Shown: positions 22,228 through 34,457 of the stretch, piece by piece
Position numbering within the stretch: the stretch's first letter is position 1
Layout: the number at the start of each line of letters is the position of its first letter
From: Phialocephala subalpina
Lineage: Eukaryota > Ascomycota > Leotiomycetes > Helotiales > Mollisiaceae
DNA: 64,000 bases
Direction: 5' to 3'
Assembly (NCBI GenBank): GCA_900073065.1
Contig: FJOG01000007.1
Span: 917,453-981,452 of the forward strand
The notes under the pieces: generated by a model
The model's database searches: none
The model's input: only the letters and a program-made list of their open reading frames with translations
What the model was told of the DNA's origin: nothing
Program-made: the position numbers and the translations under genes

Positions 22228-23390
22228 ATGCCTCCCACGACCCCTCGAATGACTGCCGAAACTCTTCGGGCTATCCTCTCCTCCAGCCAAGACAACAATG
22301 GATGTTGGCTTACGAACGTCCGCGAGGCTTGGATCATGCTAGGGCATACACACGAAGACGCACTCTCGAGAATACTGGCTAGGATAGAGAACATACAAGA
22401 TGAAGAGCTCTCCGAGTGGTTTGATAGAGGTTTCAAGGACCTTGGAAAGATCCCGGGCGTGGCAAACTGCATTCCGAGTCCAGGGGACGTCGAGATCTGG
22501 AGAAGTTACTTCAACATAATCAGCAAGCTCTTCTTCGATGGGCTTCTAACACCCGAGCAATGTCCAGTCAACATTGTACCATACTTGAACAAAGGCAAAA
22601 AAAGCAAGATGTGGAAACGCAACTCGAAGACCATGTCAGGGTGGACTGATGATAATCGGCTCGAGGGTGGCACTGCTCGTGGGGCAATCACTGCGCCTAT
22701 ATTCATTCTCGAGGACGTCGAGCAGTGATTTCCTACACAGCGCCTTCGAGACTATCTGAGAGTACTTTTACACGAGATGTGCGACGCCTTTTTCTCGATC
22801 TATGCCTGTATGTGCAATGGCTGCGACGGAAAAGCTTCGAGAAGGAAGGAAGAACTGGACACGGGCTTCCGTGGTTGAGATTGGTGGTCGCTTTAGAGGA
22901 CTTCGTAAACGACCGGCTGGAGTTGAGCGTCACTCTCAATCTGGAATGTGCAGCAGGACTAGAGCTACACAATAGTCGAACACCCTACCAGGATCTAGAC
23001 TTTGAAAACTTGAAGCTGATGAGGGGTCTTGTCAAGTTATGGATCAAGTATTATCAGCACGGCTTCTGGCAAGGTATCCATAGTCCATGGGACATGGGAT
23101 ACATGCCTGACGCAAGGCACTGCGATTGCGTGTCCACGAGTGGCGAATCACTCCGGCGAGAGAAACATTACTCCAGGGTTCCAGAAGTGCTAGAAGAAGA
23201 GACCGACTCCGAACACTCTAGGTCTAGTGCAGCTAGTGACAAAAGTGCAGAAGGACCGTGGTGCACTGTATCTGATCAATCGAGTTGGGCACCTAGGAAG
23301 GACGCCGGCGGCCAGGACGATGATGAACAGCGAGTTCACGATACTCAGAGCAGTTCTGGACCCAGTTCGGCTCCTGTGGAGAGCAATTAA
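22228..23390 (+). CDS. hypothetical protein with acidic Ser-rich C terminus
   Basis: Two plausible exons. The first (22228-22666) encodes a helical region, including AETLRAILSSSQDNNGCW and ARIENIQDEELSEWFDRG. A 59-nt intron at 22667-22725 (GTGGCA to GAGCAG) restores the frame into the second exon, which encodes RLFLDLCLYVQWLRRKSF, a further helical part and a low-complexity acidic/Ser tail from about DSEHSRSSAASDK. Without splicing the first frame stops at 22728 and the second has no ATG, which favours the intron. No domain recognised and no signal peptide; about 367 residues. Confidence 0.5.
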
Positions 23391-24167
23391 GACAATGTCC
23401 CGACTCTCGCGACGGCCCGGCAGCTGACCTCGGGACGAGATCCCTCAAGAAAGTAACGATGCGCGCCAAGGCAATTCCTGGTGAGAAGCTTCTGGTGTTC
23501 GGGGTTGGAGGGGAGCATCGAGAATGAGGGACGCTCATGCCAAGTACGTTTTCACCTTCCTTCCCGTTCGGGGACCGTGTCGTACAACCTTCTAACAATT
23601 AGCAGCTTCGAGGTCATGTAGGAGGTACGAGATATTACTGCGATTTTCGTTTTCAAGGAAAGTAGGATTTGGGAGCTTTGGAAGGCACTTCTTGGATTGA
23701 TGTAGAAGATGTTTTGGAAGCGACAACCAAAAAAAACAAGGTTGATTCAGGCATGGCTAAACTTCGGTGCACTATTTTAGAGGCATTCCAGCTCGCTTGG
23801 GTCGCACGTGATGACAGAAAATTGCTGAATAGGTACATCGTTGAATGGAAATTTGCTTTCTCAGTGGTTGATTCATGTCGAGACTGTGGACAAAGAACAG
23901 CAGCAGTGGTGAAGAAGTCGATTCTGGAGAAAACATTGTTGGCGATATATAACCATGCCAACCCAATCAGTCTCACGTTTGAAGGGCCTCTCTTGTGTCT
24001 GATTGGGCAGCCATTTATTCTATGTTTTCTGATACAACAAAGTCTTCTAGCGCTTATTCTTTCAGTCATAAATCGTTCCGGGTCAATTCTATCCCATTCC
24101 GAGTTCCAACGCCATCTGCTCCAAGTTCAACCCTATTGAAACCTCTCAAATGGAGGATCTATATGCT
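23391..24167. other. intergenic, no gene supported
   Basis: Overlapping open frames on both strands at 23650-24140 lack a good ATG, splice structure or recognisable motif. It probably holds the 3' flanks of the two neighbouring convergent genes. Confidence 0.4.
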
Positions 24168-25844
24168 TCAGGCAACAACTGCTGCCTCCCTGACAATTGG
24201 TTGCTCCTTCAAAGTTTCCTCCTCAACTTTCTCCACATACGGCATCTCCTCGATGATTCCTTCACAATCAATACGTTTTGGCCACGCATTCTTCAAGCCC
24301 ACCCAGCAAGCAAACTTCACATTCTTCTCATCGAATCCACCAAAGTAGTATGATAAACCGATCGAAGTTTCGAGGCTAGGATAGATTCTTGAGGTCAAGG
24401 CAAATCTGTTGTTTGCGTAGACCTCGGTGATGGAGTTGTCCACAAAGATGTTGACCTGAAGATCTTCTCCGGTGAGAAGTTCAAAGGACCCAGACTCTGG
24501 AGAGGCTGTTCCCAATCTCTCGAGGGAAGACTTGCTCCTATCCACTGTGATTTGTTGTTCTTTGAGGTCGAAGATGATCGTGGTGACTTCTGAAGAAGAC
24601 TCGCGAACATTGAAGACGAATATCTCGTTCCCTGACAGCATGCTGAAAGTTGCCTCAATCTGGCAGTTGCTAGAACGAATAGCTGGGAAGGAATCGATTG
24701 ACACTGGCTTGCTGTGTTTTCGAAGTGTTGAGACTTGTGGTGCAGGTCTGATTCCAAGAGTCGTCATAGTCCCCGACTTTTCATCCACGTTCCACACATC
24801 AATTCCACTTTCAAGCTTCGTGTTTGGCCTTAAAATTTCGTACAGCTCTCGTGGATGAGCCAAACATCCCGCCCAACCTTGCTTCGTCCCGATTGGCTTC
24901 TTCGCAGTTTCGTCTGCCCACCCAAGCTGAATAAGTCGTCCTTCGGCATCTCGGAAGATATGAGCAGCGTACGAGATGCCATGATCCAGTAGCCCATGAC
25001 TTGTGATCTCAAACTTCGGTGCCCCACTTTCAAGAACTAAATTTCCAGACATCCACATAAGATAATGTCCATTGTGGCGCTTACTGTCCTCGTCTTCTTC
25101 CACACCGACAATGATGTAGTGTTTTTCTCCAATACTGAAGAAACTAGCACATTCAAAGTTCATGCCAAACTTCAAAGAGCTTGTGGGAGACACCATCGAT
25201 CCTGCCTTGACGCTCAAGATTGTGGAAACTGGGTTCCAATCCAGGAGATTTCTTGATTGATACAGATGTAGCTCTGGTCCATGACCTTTGACACCGGACG
25301 CAATCATCATGTAGTCAGTCATTAGATCAACACCTAAAAGTTCAGAAAGGCCTTTCCATGGTGACACAAACGGATCTCTCCATCCAGTTGTCCCTGTGAT
25401 ATTGGGTGGATTTTTCATCAGTGGATTGGCCACATATCGATGCCACGATCTTCCAAAGTCATTCGAGAACGCCACCGACTGTGATTCGCACCCCTTAATG
25501 TAGTCTTTCGACCAATGTATTGGTACAGCCGAGACACTGGTGTAGAACAAAAAGAGAACTCGTTGTCCATCAATCAATCTCGAAACAACAGATCCAGAAA
25601 AGACCCCCAAGCGATCGTATGTTGAACCATTTCGAAGTGCTGGTGAACAGTCTTCCCACGTGATGAGGTCCTTGCTCTTTGCCATTCCCCAAGCACAGTT
25701 CCCTCCTTCAGAAGTTCCAGGATTCCATTGGTAGCACAATAGATACTCTTGGGTTTCTGGAACGTAGACTGCACCACAGGGGTCGTTCATCCAAGAATGC
25801 GGTGCGATGAAGTGAGAAGTTGGCCGGAAGCGACTGAACGCCAT
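24168..25844 (-). CDS. intracellular beta-fructofuranosidase / invertase (GH32)
   Basis: Hydrolyses sucrose or short fructans. A single-exon frame of 558 residues from the ATG at 25844 (MAFSRFRPTSHFIAPHSW). The GH32 signature WMNDPCG carries the nucleophile Asp21; the GWRDPFV motif holds the transition-state Asp and FECASFF the acid/base Glu. A five-bladed propeller region is followed by a C-terminal beta-sandwich of about 180 residues, normal for the family. There is no signal peptide, so it acts in the cytosol and needs sucrose import. It lies head-to-head with a broken sugar permease, followed by a broken GH13 alpha-glucosidase and an intact MAL-type regulator. It is the only intact enzyme of this presumed cluster. 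CreA-like sites lie upstream. Confidence 0.88.
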   Translation of the reverse strand: MAFSRFRPTSHFIAPHSWMNDPCGAVYVPETQEYLLCYQWNPGTSEGGNCAWGMAKSKDLITWEDCSPALRNGSTYDRLGVFSGSVVSRLIDGQRVLFLFYTSVSAVPIHWSKDYIKGCESQSVAFSNDFGRSWHRYVANPLMKNPPNITGTTGWRDPFVSPWKGLSELLGVDLMTDYMMIASGVKGHGPELHLYQSRNLLDWNPVSTILSVKAGSMVSPTSSLKFGMNFECASFFSIGEKHYIIVGVEEDEDSKRHNGHYLMWMSGNLVLESGAPKFEITSHGLLDHGISYAAHIFRDAEGRLIQLGWADETAKKPIGTKQGWAGCLAHPRELYEILRPNTKLESGIDVWNVDEKSGTMTTLGIRPAPQVSTLRKHSKPVSIDSFPAIRSSNCQIEATFSMLSGNEIFVFNVRESSSEVTTIIFDLKEQQITVDRSKSSLERLGTASPESGSFELLTGEDLQVNIFVDNSITEVYANNRFALTSRIYPSLETSIGLSYYFGGFDEKNVKFACWVGLKNAWPKRIDCEGIIEEMPYVEKVEEETLKEQPIVREAAVVA

Positions 25845-26094
25845 CGTGTACAAGTGCAGTCAGGTTCGGAAGTGGCTGGTAGGATGTGAATTATCTCAAA
25901 TGAAGAGTTAGAGATATCGCGGGGACCATCAAAGAGTTGCCAGTTGGTGGGATGCTTGGAAGATGGAACGAGACGCCACCAAAAGAGGTACGAAATACTT
26001 GATTTAAATACACGCCTGCTGAAGATAAGATAAATTTCGAAGAAGTTTTCATATGAAGAAAGTATAAAGATCAAACTACGAGACCACTCCAAGG

Positions 26095-26244
26095 TCACGA
26101 TCTTACCAGCGGCAGTGCATCTTCTTTCGCCTGAACCTCAGTCCCGGCTGAATGGAATTTAGCCACCAATTGAAAATCGCCCATTCTGGACTTCAGAAAC
26201 TCCGCAGCGAGCTCTAATACTCTGACTCGAGCTTCGGAGGACAT
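26095..26244 (-). CDS. short conserved-looking frame upstream of the invertase
   Basis: A frame of 49 residues starting MSSEARVRVLELAAEFLK, helical and acidic, with a good donor (CTG followed by GTAAGA) just before its stop. It looks like a real first exon, but no acceptor in the next 250 bases joins it in phase to the invertase frame. It may be the first exon of an alternative invertase transcript, a micro-gene, or a remnant. Confidence 0.25.
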   Translation of the reverse strand: MSSEARVRVLELAAEFLKSRMGDFQLVAKFHSAGTEVQAKEDALPLVRS

Positions 26245-26773
26245 CGTCCCTAGTGACGAAACATAAGCACGCAGGTATGGAGAGAATGTGGGGTGGAGTG
26301 GGGTGGAGTGGGTGAAGTCAAGTTGGCAGGTTCAGCGGGGGCACATTTTAGCGAGAGTTTCCCCTGCGTGGGGTCGCTGCAGTGGCCATTGGTGGGCACC
26401 GCACTAATGTAAACACTACAAGATCAGTAACTTCGTTGTAGATCTTTGGAATCAAAACACCCTATTGGATGCTGCGGCTCCTTTTCAATACCAGAAAAGA
26501 TACAGCCGCATCCGGGGTTTGGCAGCTAACAATATTTTCCCCATGGGCGGGACAATCTAACTTCCATACTCCATACGCATCTGTCAGCCCCAGATGGAGA
26601 CTCTACTACACAGCCAGAATGAAGCCGTGATATCCATAATCGCCTTCGAGCAAGGGTGATATAAGGATAGTCTCGCATCTTCGTTTTGAATCATCAACTG
26701 TCTCTTTGCTCTCCGCGCTCGGTCCATAAGAGTTCTTCAAAATTCAAATCAGGTTTCGATCCTTTAATACACC
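26245..26773. promoter_or_regulatory. divergent promoter between invertase and sugar permease
   Basis: At 26288-26308 four overlapping copies of the CreA-type consensus SYGGRG occur (GTGGGG, GTGGAG, GTGGGG, GTGGAG). A further GCGGGG lies at 26335-26340 and another GTGGGG near 26369. CreA is the carbon catabolite repressor of filamentous fungi. Repression of these sugar genes by glucose would fit, but the motif is short. Confidence 0.45.
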
Positions 26774-27200
26774 ATGGAGTCCAAATAAGCCCTAGGTGGC
26801 GCATCGGTGCAAGCCATAGTCGCAGCCACAGATGTCGAGAAAACAACAGAGATCTCACATTACGAGCTTGCCACACCCGCAGACAATGCACCTCCCTACA
26901 CTAAGGAGAAAGTCTCGACCGACTTGACCCCCAAACAGCGGTACCAGCAGCTATGGGAGAACCTCAAGAAGGACAAGCATTTCGTGCTATGGGCACTCTA
27001 AGTTATGTCTCTCGTCTTTGGATGGGGATATGATGCAGGGTTGTCTGGAGTTGCTATTGCTTTCCATGAATTTAGAAAGGTTTATGGAGAGTACTACTCT
27101 GTGGAAGATTAATTCGTTATTCCAGCTCTGTAGCAGTCATTGTGGAATGTGCTGCAAGTATCATTGGACAGGTCTTCGGCGCGTTCCTTGCCCCCTTAAG
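26774..27200 (+). pseudogene. 5' remnant of an MFS sugar (alpha-glucoside-type) permease
   Basis: Only the start of the protein remains: a cytoplasmic N terminus and the first membrane segment with VFGWGYDAGLSGVAIAF, followed by FHEFRKVYGEYYSVED. It resembles fungal maltose/alpha-glucoside permeases of the MFS sugar porter family. The frame is broken by TAA five codons in (26786), TAA at 26999, another after SVED, and TAG four codons further where Trp is likely. Then it degenerates. About 75 percent of the permease is missing. It lies between the invertase and an alpha-glucosidase pseudogene, as a transporter in such a cluster would. Confidence 0.6.
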
Positions 27201-29296
<2,096 letters not shown>

Positions 29297-29788
29297 ATCA
29301 TTTAATGATAAGCTGGAAGAACAAATCCAGTCCCATCGCTATGTGACGTGGAAGTGGATTGATAGTGAGCACAGATGCCATCCTCTTCGCTGGAGTGACA
29401 TCGGCCCTAGAAGGATGGAAGTCCTCTCTATCTCTCCGTTTGCGAACTAGATCCATCCAAAACGAGTCGATCCGAGGCACCCCCACCTTCCGTGGTGTAC
29501 CAGAGTCGCAACCTCGATGGCCTGTGGCTTTGGCATTCGCGCAATGAGTGTGCCTGCTTGGTGTTGAGAGCTTTGCAACCGATTCTTGAAAGGCGCAGCC
29601 AGAGTATTCCTCTACAGAGGTTCAACCTCGTATCATCCATCTAAGCTGCCACGCTTCCTTCGGTAGTCCCGGACTAGGTAAAGATGAGCCAGAGGTCAAC
29701 CCACAGAATTAGTTGAGCTTGATCTTCATGTTCGACGTCATCCAGCATCCCCATACCGTCTCGCAGCATCTGATGAAGTGGAAGAATC
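29297..29788. other. convergent 3' flanks, no gene seen
   Basis: Lies between the ends of the glucosidase pseudogene and the regulator gene. Short frames only. Confidence 0.4.
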
Positions 29789-31660
29789 CTAGTGAAGACC
29801 AGAAATTGGGAAAGACTGATCTGCATTCTGTCGGTTCAATGAAGTATACAAAATAGGGTGAGCGAATAGTCCAGTTCCAATGTGTGCCAGTGGCGATCGC
29901 GGTTCAAAGTCGTGATTGTTGATACTAGTACTTGAGTATTCGGAGTTGTCGGTGTGGTGTATGGCGGGTTCAGCGTAAGAGATGTGGGACATTTCTGATT
30001 CTCCAAGCTCTTGCGCGTCGAAATTCGGACCCTGTTGCAGCATGTCTCCAACCTCCTCGTCCTCGATCTCTTCACTGAACCGATCAGAATTCTCGCTTTC
30101 GGATAGACTGCTTCGAATTCGAACACCAAGACATTCGTCAGCCTTCAAAGCCAGCAGTCTCAGGTATTTGTTGCCTCCTGGGGCCGTCCCTAATATCCTC
30201 ACGAGTTCCATGAGATAATCTCTTGGTCCGATTTTCAGCGCAGAAACACTCATGAAGTTGGGATGAAGTGAAAGCACATCTGCCAGACTGCAACCAATGT
30301 CAAAAACTTTCTCCAGAATGCCAACGCCATTCGCTTCAAAAGCTTGTGGTGGGAGCAGGTGAGACACGAGAACTACGTCCCGGGCGATAGTCACTGGGTA
30401 GTGAAAGGACATGCTCTCATTCGTCGAAGCACTCGACAGTAATCCTTTACTCACGCAGAGTTGCCAAACCATGGTCTTGAGCCACTGTCTGCTGACGAGT
30501 AGATCCGCCTGTTGGATCTCGGTCCTCTCGGAGACATTCGGGATGGCGAACTTCAAGATGTCTTGAAGCTGTACGAGAGATTGCGCTGATGCTGGAGAGT
30601 CTGTTTCAGACAAGTTCCACAAGGATAAGAAGGTGTCGTCAAAGTTCAGAAACAGTGATACTAAGTCAAGAAATCCTGATAATATGGTGTCTTCGGGTCC
30701 AGGGTCCACAGTAGGGAGGCTGATAGTCCGTTGTAAAGTGAGTGGTCGATGCCGTTGCAAAGCATATGCTCGCTCCGTGAGAAAGAGAAGCCAGAATGTC
30801 CTCCGGCAGTAAGTGGCATACTCAACGTCCGAGAAGTTTGCGTAAGTGGTCTCTTCATGCAGTCGTAGAAGTTGAAGCATCGTCATAGATTCCCTGATGT
30901 AGAACCAAGCAGAGTTATCCTTGCCCAAGCAGAAGAGTGCCGCGAAGAGGAAGAATGAAGCTTGGACTGTCACCAGAGTAGGACTTTCGATATGGTTGCA
31001 GAACTGTCTTGCTCGGATCGTCTCTTTGATCAGGAAATCGGATGATGGCCATGATTTTGTTTCCGTTTGGTCTGATTGTCCAGAAGCAGGCAGCTCCAAG
31101 ATTTCTGGTTGTTGGACAATTACTGCGCAGAGAGCTGTCAGAAGGCCGTAGCGCTCTGGGTCTCGTCCTAGGCTCAAAATACTAGCGGTTATCGTTTCTT
31201 GATGCAGAATAGGCATGATGGGATATTTGTGGATGAAGAATGCACCAACACAAGCTCTGAGAAGTTCATCGGTGACCAGAGGAGAAGACCGGAATCCCAA
31301 CGAGACCTCGTCTGTGGCATTGTCGTTGCTAGTTTTCGGCCTAGGTGGAGCTTCCTGGGTTTGGGTAGGCTCTATCCGGTGTGGTAATTGATCACGTGCA
31401 GGACGTCCAGGAGGATTGAGGTTGTAGGGGCGCGGGCGCGGCAGCTGCGTCGGCCTTGGCCCAACTCCATTGTTCACCGTTCTCTTTCCTTTCGGTCCCT
31501 TCTTCTTAGGTACAGCTAGGTAGGTACACTGGAGATCCGTTGAGATGCAGTTGTTGCAAGGATTTGTACCATCGCACTTCACCTTGCGAACATGGCACGC
31601 GTCGCAAGCTTGACGAACTTTCGAAATCCTCCTCGTACCCGGAAATAGGGTTGACGACAT
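29789..31660 (-). CDS. Zn2Cys6 transcription factor, MAL-activator-like
   Basis: Likely activates the neighbouring sugar genes. From the ATG at 31660 (MSSTLFPGTRRISK) the protein has 623 residues. A GAL4-type binuclear zinc cluster lies at Cys19, 22, 29, 35, 38 and 45, followed directly by CTYLAVPKKKGPKGKR. That junction resembles yeast MAL63-type activators, as does the ACVGAFFIHKYPIMPILH segment opening the middle homology region. The fungal-specific factor domain spans about residues 125-480, and the C terminus is acidic. An in-frame ATG at 31754-31756 would add 32 residues but gives a less typical N terminus. It is intact even though two of its presumed targets are broken. Confidence 0.85.
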   Translation of the reverse strand: MSSTLFPGTRRISKVRQACDACHVRKVKCDGTNPCNNCISTDLQCTYLAVPKKKGPKGKRTVNNGVGPRPTQLPRPRPYNLNPPGRPARDQLPHRIEPTQTQEAPPRPKTSNDNATDEVSLGFRSSPLVTDELLRACVGAFFIHKYPIMPILHQETITASILSLGRDPERYGLLTALCAVIVQQPEILELPASGQSDQTETKSWPSSDFLIKETIRARQFCNHIESPTLVTVQASFFLFAALFCLGKDNSAWFYIRESMTMLQLLRLHEETTYANFSDVEYATYCRRTFWLLFLTERAYALQRHRPLTLQRTISLPTVDPGPEDTILSGFLDLVSLFLNFDDTFLSLWNLSETDSPASAQSLVQLQDILKFAIPNVSERTEIQQADLLVSRQWLKTMVWQLCVSKGLLSSASTNESMSFHYPVTIARDVVLVSHLLPPQAFEANGVGILEKVFDIGCSLADVLSLHPNFMSVSALKIGPRDYLMELVRILGTAPGGNKYLRLLALKADECLGVRIRSSLSESENSDRFSEEIEDEEVGDMLQQGPNFDAQELGESEMSHISYAEPAIHHTDNSEYSSTSINNHDFEPRSPLAHIGTGLFAHPILYTSLNRQNADQSFPISGLH

Positions 31661-31850
31661 TGTGACCCATCGCTCCCGGCGTTGTGTTGTGGGGAATCTG
31701 GGGATGGAGGAGTTGATGTTCAGCTGAAGATGTGAGGTTAGGATGAAACGCCACATTAGGCTAAAATAGTGGGGAGAGAAGCTTGTTGAAAAAAGGGCCG
31801 GTTTAGCATCCTTCCCACATGCGATAAACCCACGATTTTATCAACAACAA

Positions 31851-31870
31851 ATAAATAAATAAATAAAACA
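31851..31870 (+). repeat. AATA microsatellite
   Basis: A short run of AAATA/AATA units upstream of the regulator gene, in the gap to the NOG2 3' end. Confidence 0.6.
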
Positions 31871-31967
31871 TACAAACAAACTACGCTATCACAGAGTGCA
31901 AGAAACTGTCAGGGCTGCTTTTGATCGCAAGAAATTCTGCTTTGTTTTGTTGGTGTTCTATTTTCTT

Positions 31968-34230
31968 TTAAGTCTTCTGACGTTTCTTTTTCGAAGGTCT
32001 CCTCGAGTCTTGTTTCGAGACATCGTCGTGAAGCTCCTCTTGCAATTGCTCTGAAGGGCCTCCGTCATTCTCTGACTCCTCGTCGTCTTCTTCGCTGTCT
32101 AATTCGACATCACTGTCTTCATCTTCCGAGTCCAGTCCAAATGCCTGGTCCACATTGCCAACCACATCGAGTCCTACACCACCATCCTCATCGCTGAAGC
32201 CTGCGAATTCCTCACCATCCTCTGCATCATCAGCCTGAGGGGGGACATCCGCAATAGACGTATCCGCAACAGATGTGTCACCAACAGATTCATCATCACG
32301 CTTTCGTTTCCTGCCCATCTCTCCTAACCTTCCTTGACGACCTTCGACGCCTTTCTCTTTCGATTCTTCTGCGCCTTCAACCTTAGGCGGAGGAGTGTAC
32401 CAAGGAATCTTTCCACGCAAGAAGTCGTTCAAGACCATCTTCGCCACACCATCCACATCAGGCTCACCACCATGTAGTAATCTCCCACCTTTTCGGGCCA
32501 AAAGTTCTAAGAACTCGATATGAGTCGTGTAGCCCTTGATCTGATATGTTCGTTCCATGTGTTGTGGTTTGGTCTTTGCAAGGACTGCAGGAATGTATTG
32601 TTCCGGATTTTCTACGTTCTCGACTCTGACGACACCTCGCAGCAAGATATCCTGGGGTGTGTCTGTATTGCTTGGAGGGACCACTCCTGGACAGTCGATG
32701 AGGTAAATCCTCTTCATTAATGTGATGTATTGCCATATCTTTGTCTCGCCAGGTATAGGAGCGACAGTGCAGACCTTCTTCTTTCGGAGTGTGTTGATGA
32801 TTGAAGATTTTCCAGTGTTCGGGTACCCGATGAATCCCACTGAAATCTGTTTGCGGTCGGAGTGGAGGGAAGAGAACTGTCGGAGAAGTTGAATCAGGGA
32901 GCCTTTACCAAAAGAGTTTGTGATGGAGGCATGGAATGCTAGAGTGGGATAATCTTTCGAAAGGTATCTAACCCAGGAGGCCTATGGTCAATTATCAGCA
33001 ACGGTCTGAGGTCAATATTGCGAAACTTGATGATTTGGAATGTTTGAATCATTACTAAGAAAACCACCACAAGCCACTGGAAAGCGGAAATGGTCTTCAA
33101 CTCAAACGAAACAAGCACAGACTCTGTGCGACAGACTCCCCAAGACGGTGAGCTGCCTACCCATACAGTCCGAAAACCAAGGGCGGCGAGAATGAATTCA
33201 ATCTACCAAAGTTGTAACAGACGGCCTTCCATTGCGAAGAGCACAAATCATGCAGAAGGAGCCTTGACTTAACGATGGAACAGAAGAAAGAAAATTGGGG
33301 CCAGAGGGAAGTAGACTTACAGCAACGCCAGTGGGCACCAAATCGCACTTGTTCAGGACGAAGATCAAGTGCTTGTGTGGTGCCTCCTCCTTGATGTACT
33401 TCTCAACACTGCGGCATCTTGTACCAAGTGGATCCCGAGCATCCAGAACATGTATGACAACGTCAGACGAGTCAATGACCTTGTACAGCTCGTTCCATAT
33501 CCGCTTGCTTTGACCTTTGCTGAAAATTGCTTCTCGGGCACTGGTGATTTGGCCATCATCAATGTCAGCAGCCTCTCCAACCGCCTCAGTTTCGATGGAA
33601 TTTCCACTGAGCAATCGTGCCTGTTCAAGTCGATCGAGGTAGGTGTCGTGGCTCTTAACGCTGTGGTCGGCGAGATCCTCTAAGGTGCTAGCACCAATCT
33701 TCACTCTCTTCCGTTGAGCCTTGGGTCCAAAGACTTCTCCGAATGGAGATGCCTCCACGGTCATCTTTGCCTGGTGCTCTTTGATCCCATTCTTTCCTTG
33801 CCCGTCTCGAATCAATGTCATCGGCAACTTATTCGACTTCAGCAGAACACTGTATGGGTCAGATGCTCGTTCGGCCATAGCTTCTCGGAAGGACGTAAGA
33901 GCATCTTGCGAAATGACTCTCGAGTTCGTGAACCATTTTCTGTTTGGCTCAACTCTGGCATTTGGGATTTGTTTGCTCTGGAACTGGGCAGCTTGGACAA
34001 TGTCACCAGCAGCGTTATGTCGAGCTTTGCCTTTTGTTAATCTGTTCAGGGTCTTGACTTTCTTCGCATCTCTGCGGAGGAATTGTGGTCAGTCCCAGTC
34101 GCAAAGCTTCACCGACGGTGGGGTGGAAATACCTATAGAAATTTTCGCCCTTCGTCTTGACATTGGCCATGCCGTCTCCGACCTTCCCTTGCTTAATCTT
34201 GCGATTAGCCTCCTTCTTGCCGGTACCCAT
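31968..34230 (-). CDS. NOG2: nucleolar GTPase NOG2/NUG2 (60S ribosome assembly)
   Basis: Essential GTPase that joins pre-60S particles in the nucleolus/nucleoplasm. Exons: 34230-34133, 34071-33321, 32981-31968. Exon 1 starts [16 protein letters not shown]. The N-terminal NGP1NT region is followed by a circularly permuted GTPase: G4 [10 protein letters not shown] comes before G1 GYPNTGKSS and G3 DCPGVVPP, the YlqF/YawG-type order. The C terminus is acidic (about 70 Glu/Asp-rich residues) and ends in basic residues, typical for nucleolar factors. The second intron (32982-33320) is 339 nt, several times longer than others here. The gene is head-to-head with the mitoribosomal gene, only 227 bases between starts. 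Confidence 0.92.
32982..33320 (-). ncRNA. candidate intron-encoded snoRNA (snR191-like position)
   Basis: In budding yeast the H/ACA snoRNA snR191 is processed from the NOG2 intron. Here the NOG2 gene has a 339-nt intron while the other intron in the gene is 61 nt. On the minus strand it contains a perfect small hairpin (GCACAG AGT CTGTGC, about 33130-33112), a possible H box (AGACCA) and an ACA near the 3' side (CAAACATTCC). Those short motifs are weak evidence, and I could not fold a clean two-hairpin structure. The call rests mainly on host gene and intron length. Confidence 0.3.
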
Positions 34231-34457
34231 CTCTGCTGTGGGTGCGCGGAATTGCGCAGTTGTGTATTTCAAAAGTTGCAGAAAAGCAGAGGCGAGCAGA
34301 AATATTTTTTGGAACTTCGAAAAAAGTTCGCTGTGGCTGAAAGTGTGGCTTGACCGCGCTAATGAAGCACGCTAAACTTTTTGTTCTCGAGGCATCGTGA
34401 GAGCATCAACCAGCACTGCTCGGATCTCCATAGAGGCTGTAGCACGTCCTGCCCACC
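34231..34457. promoter_or_regulatory. bidirectional promoter of NOG2 and PET123
   Basis: Only 227 bases separate the two divergent start codons, so the core promoters must overlap or abut. Both products serve ribosomes, one cytosolic and one mitochondrial. Confidence 0.6.

Noticed and set aside
23650..24140. Overlapping frames on both strands between the hypothetical gene and the invertase
   Set aside because: The plus frame starts with TTG, neither frame shows a domain, and they are mutually antisense.
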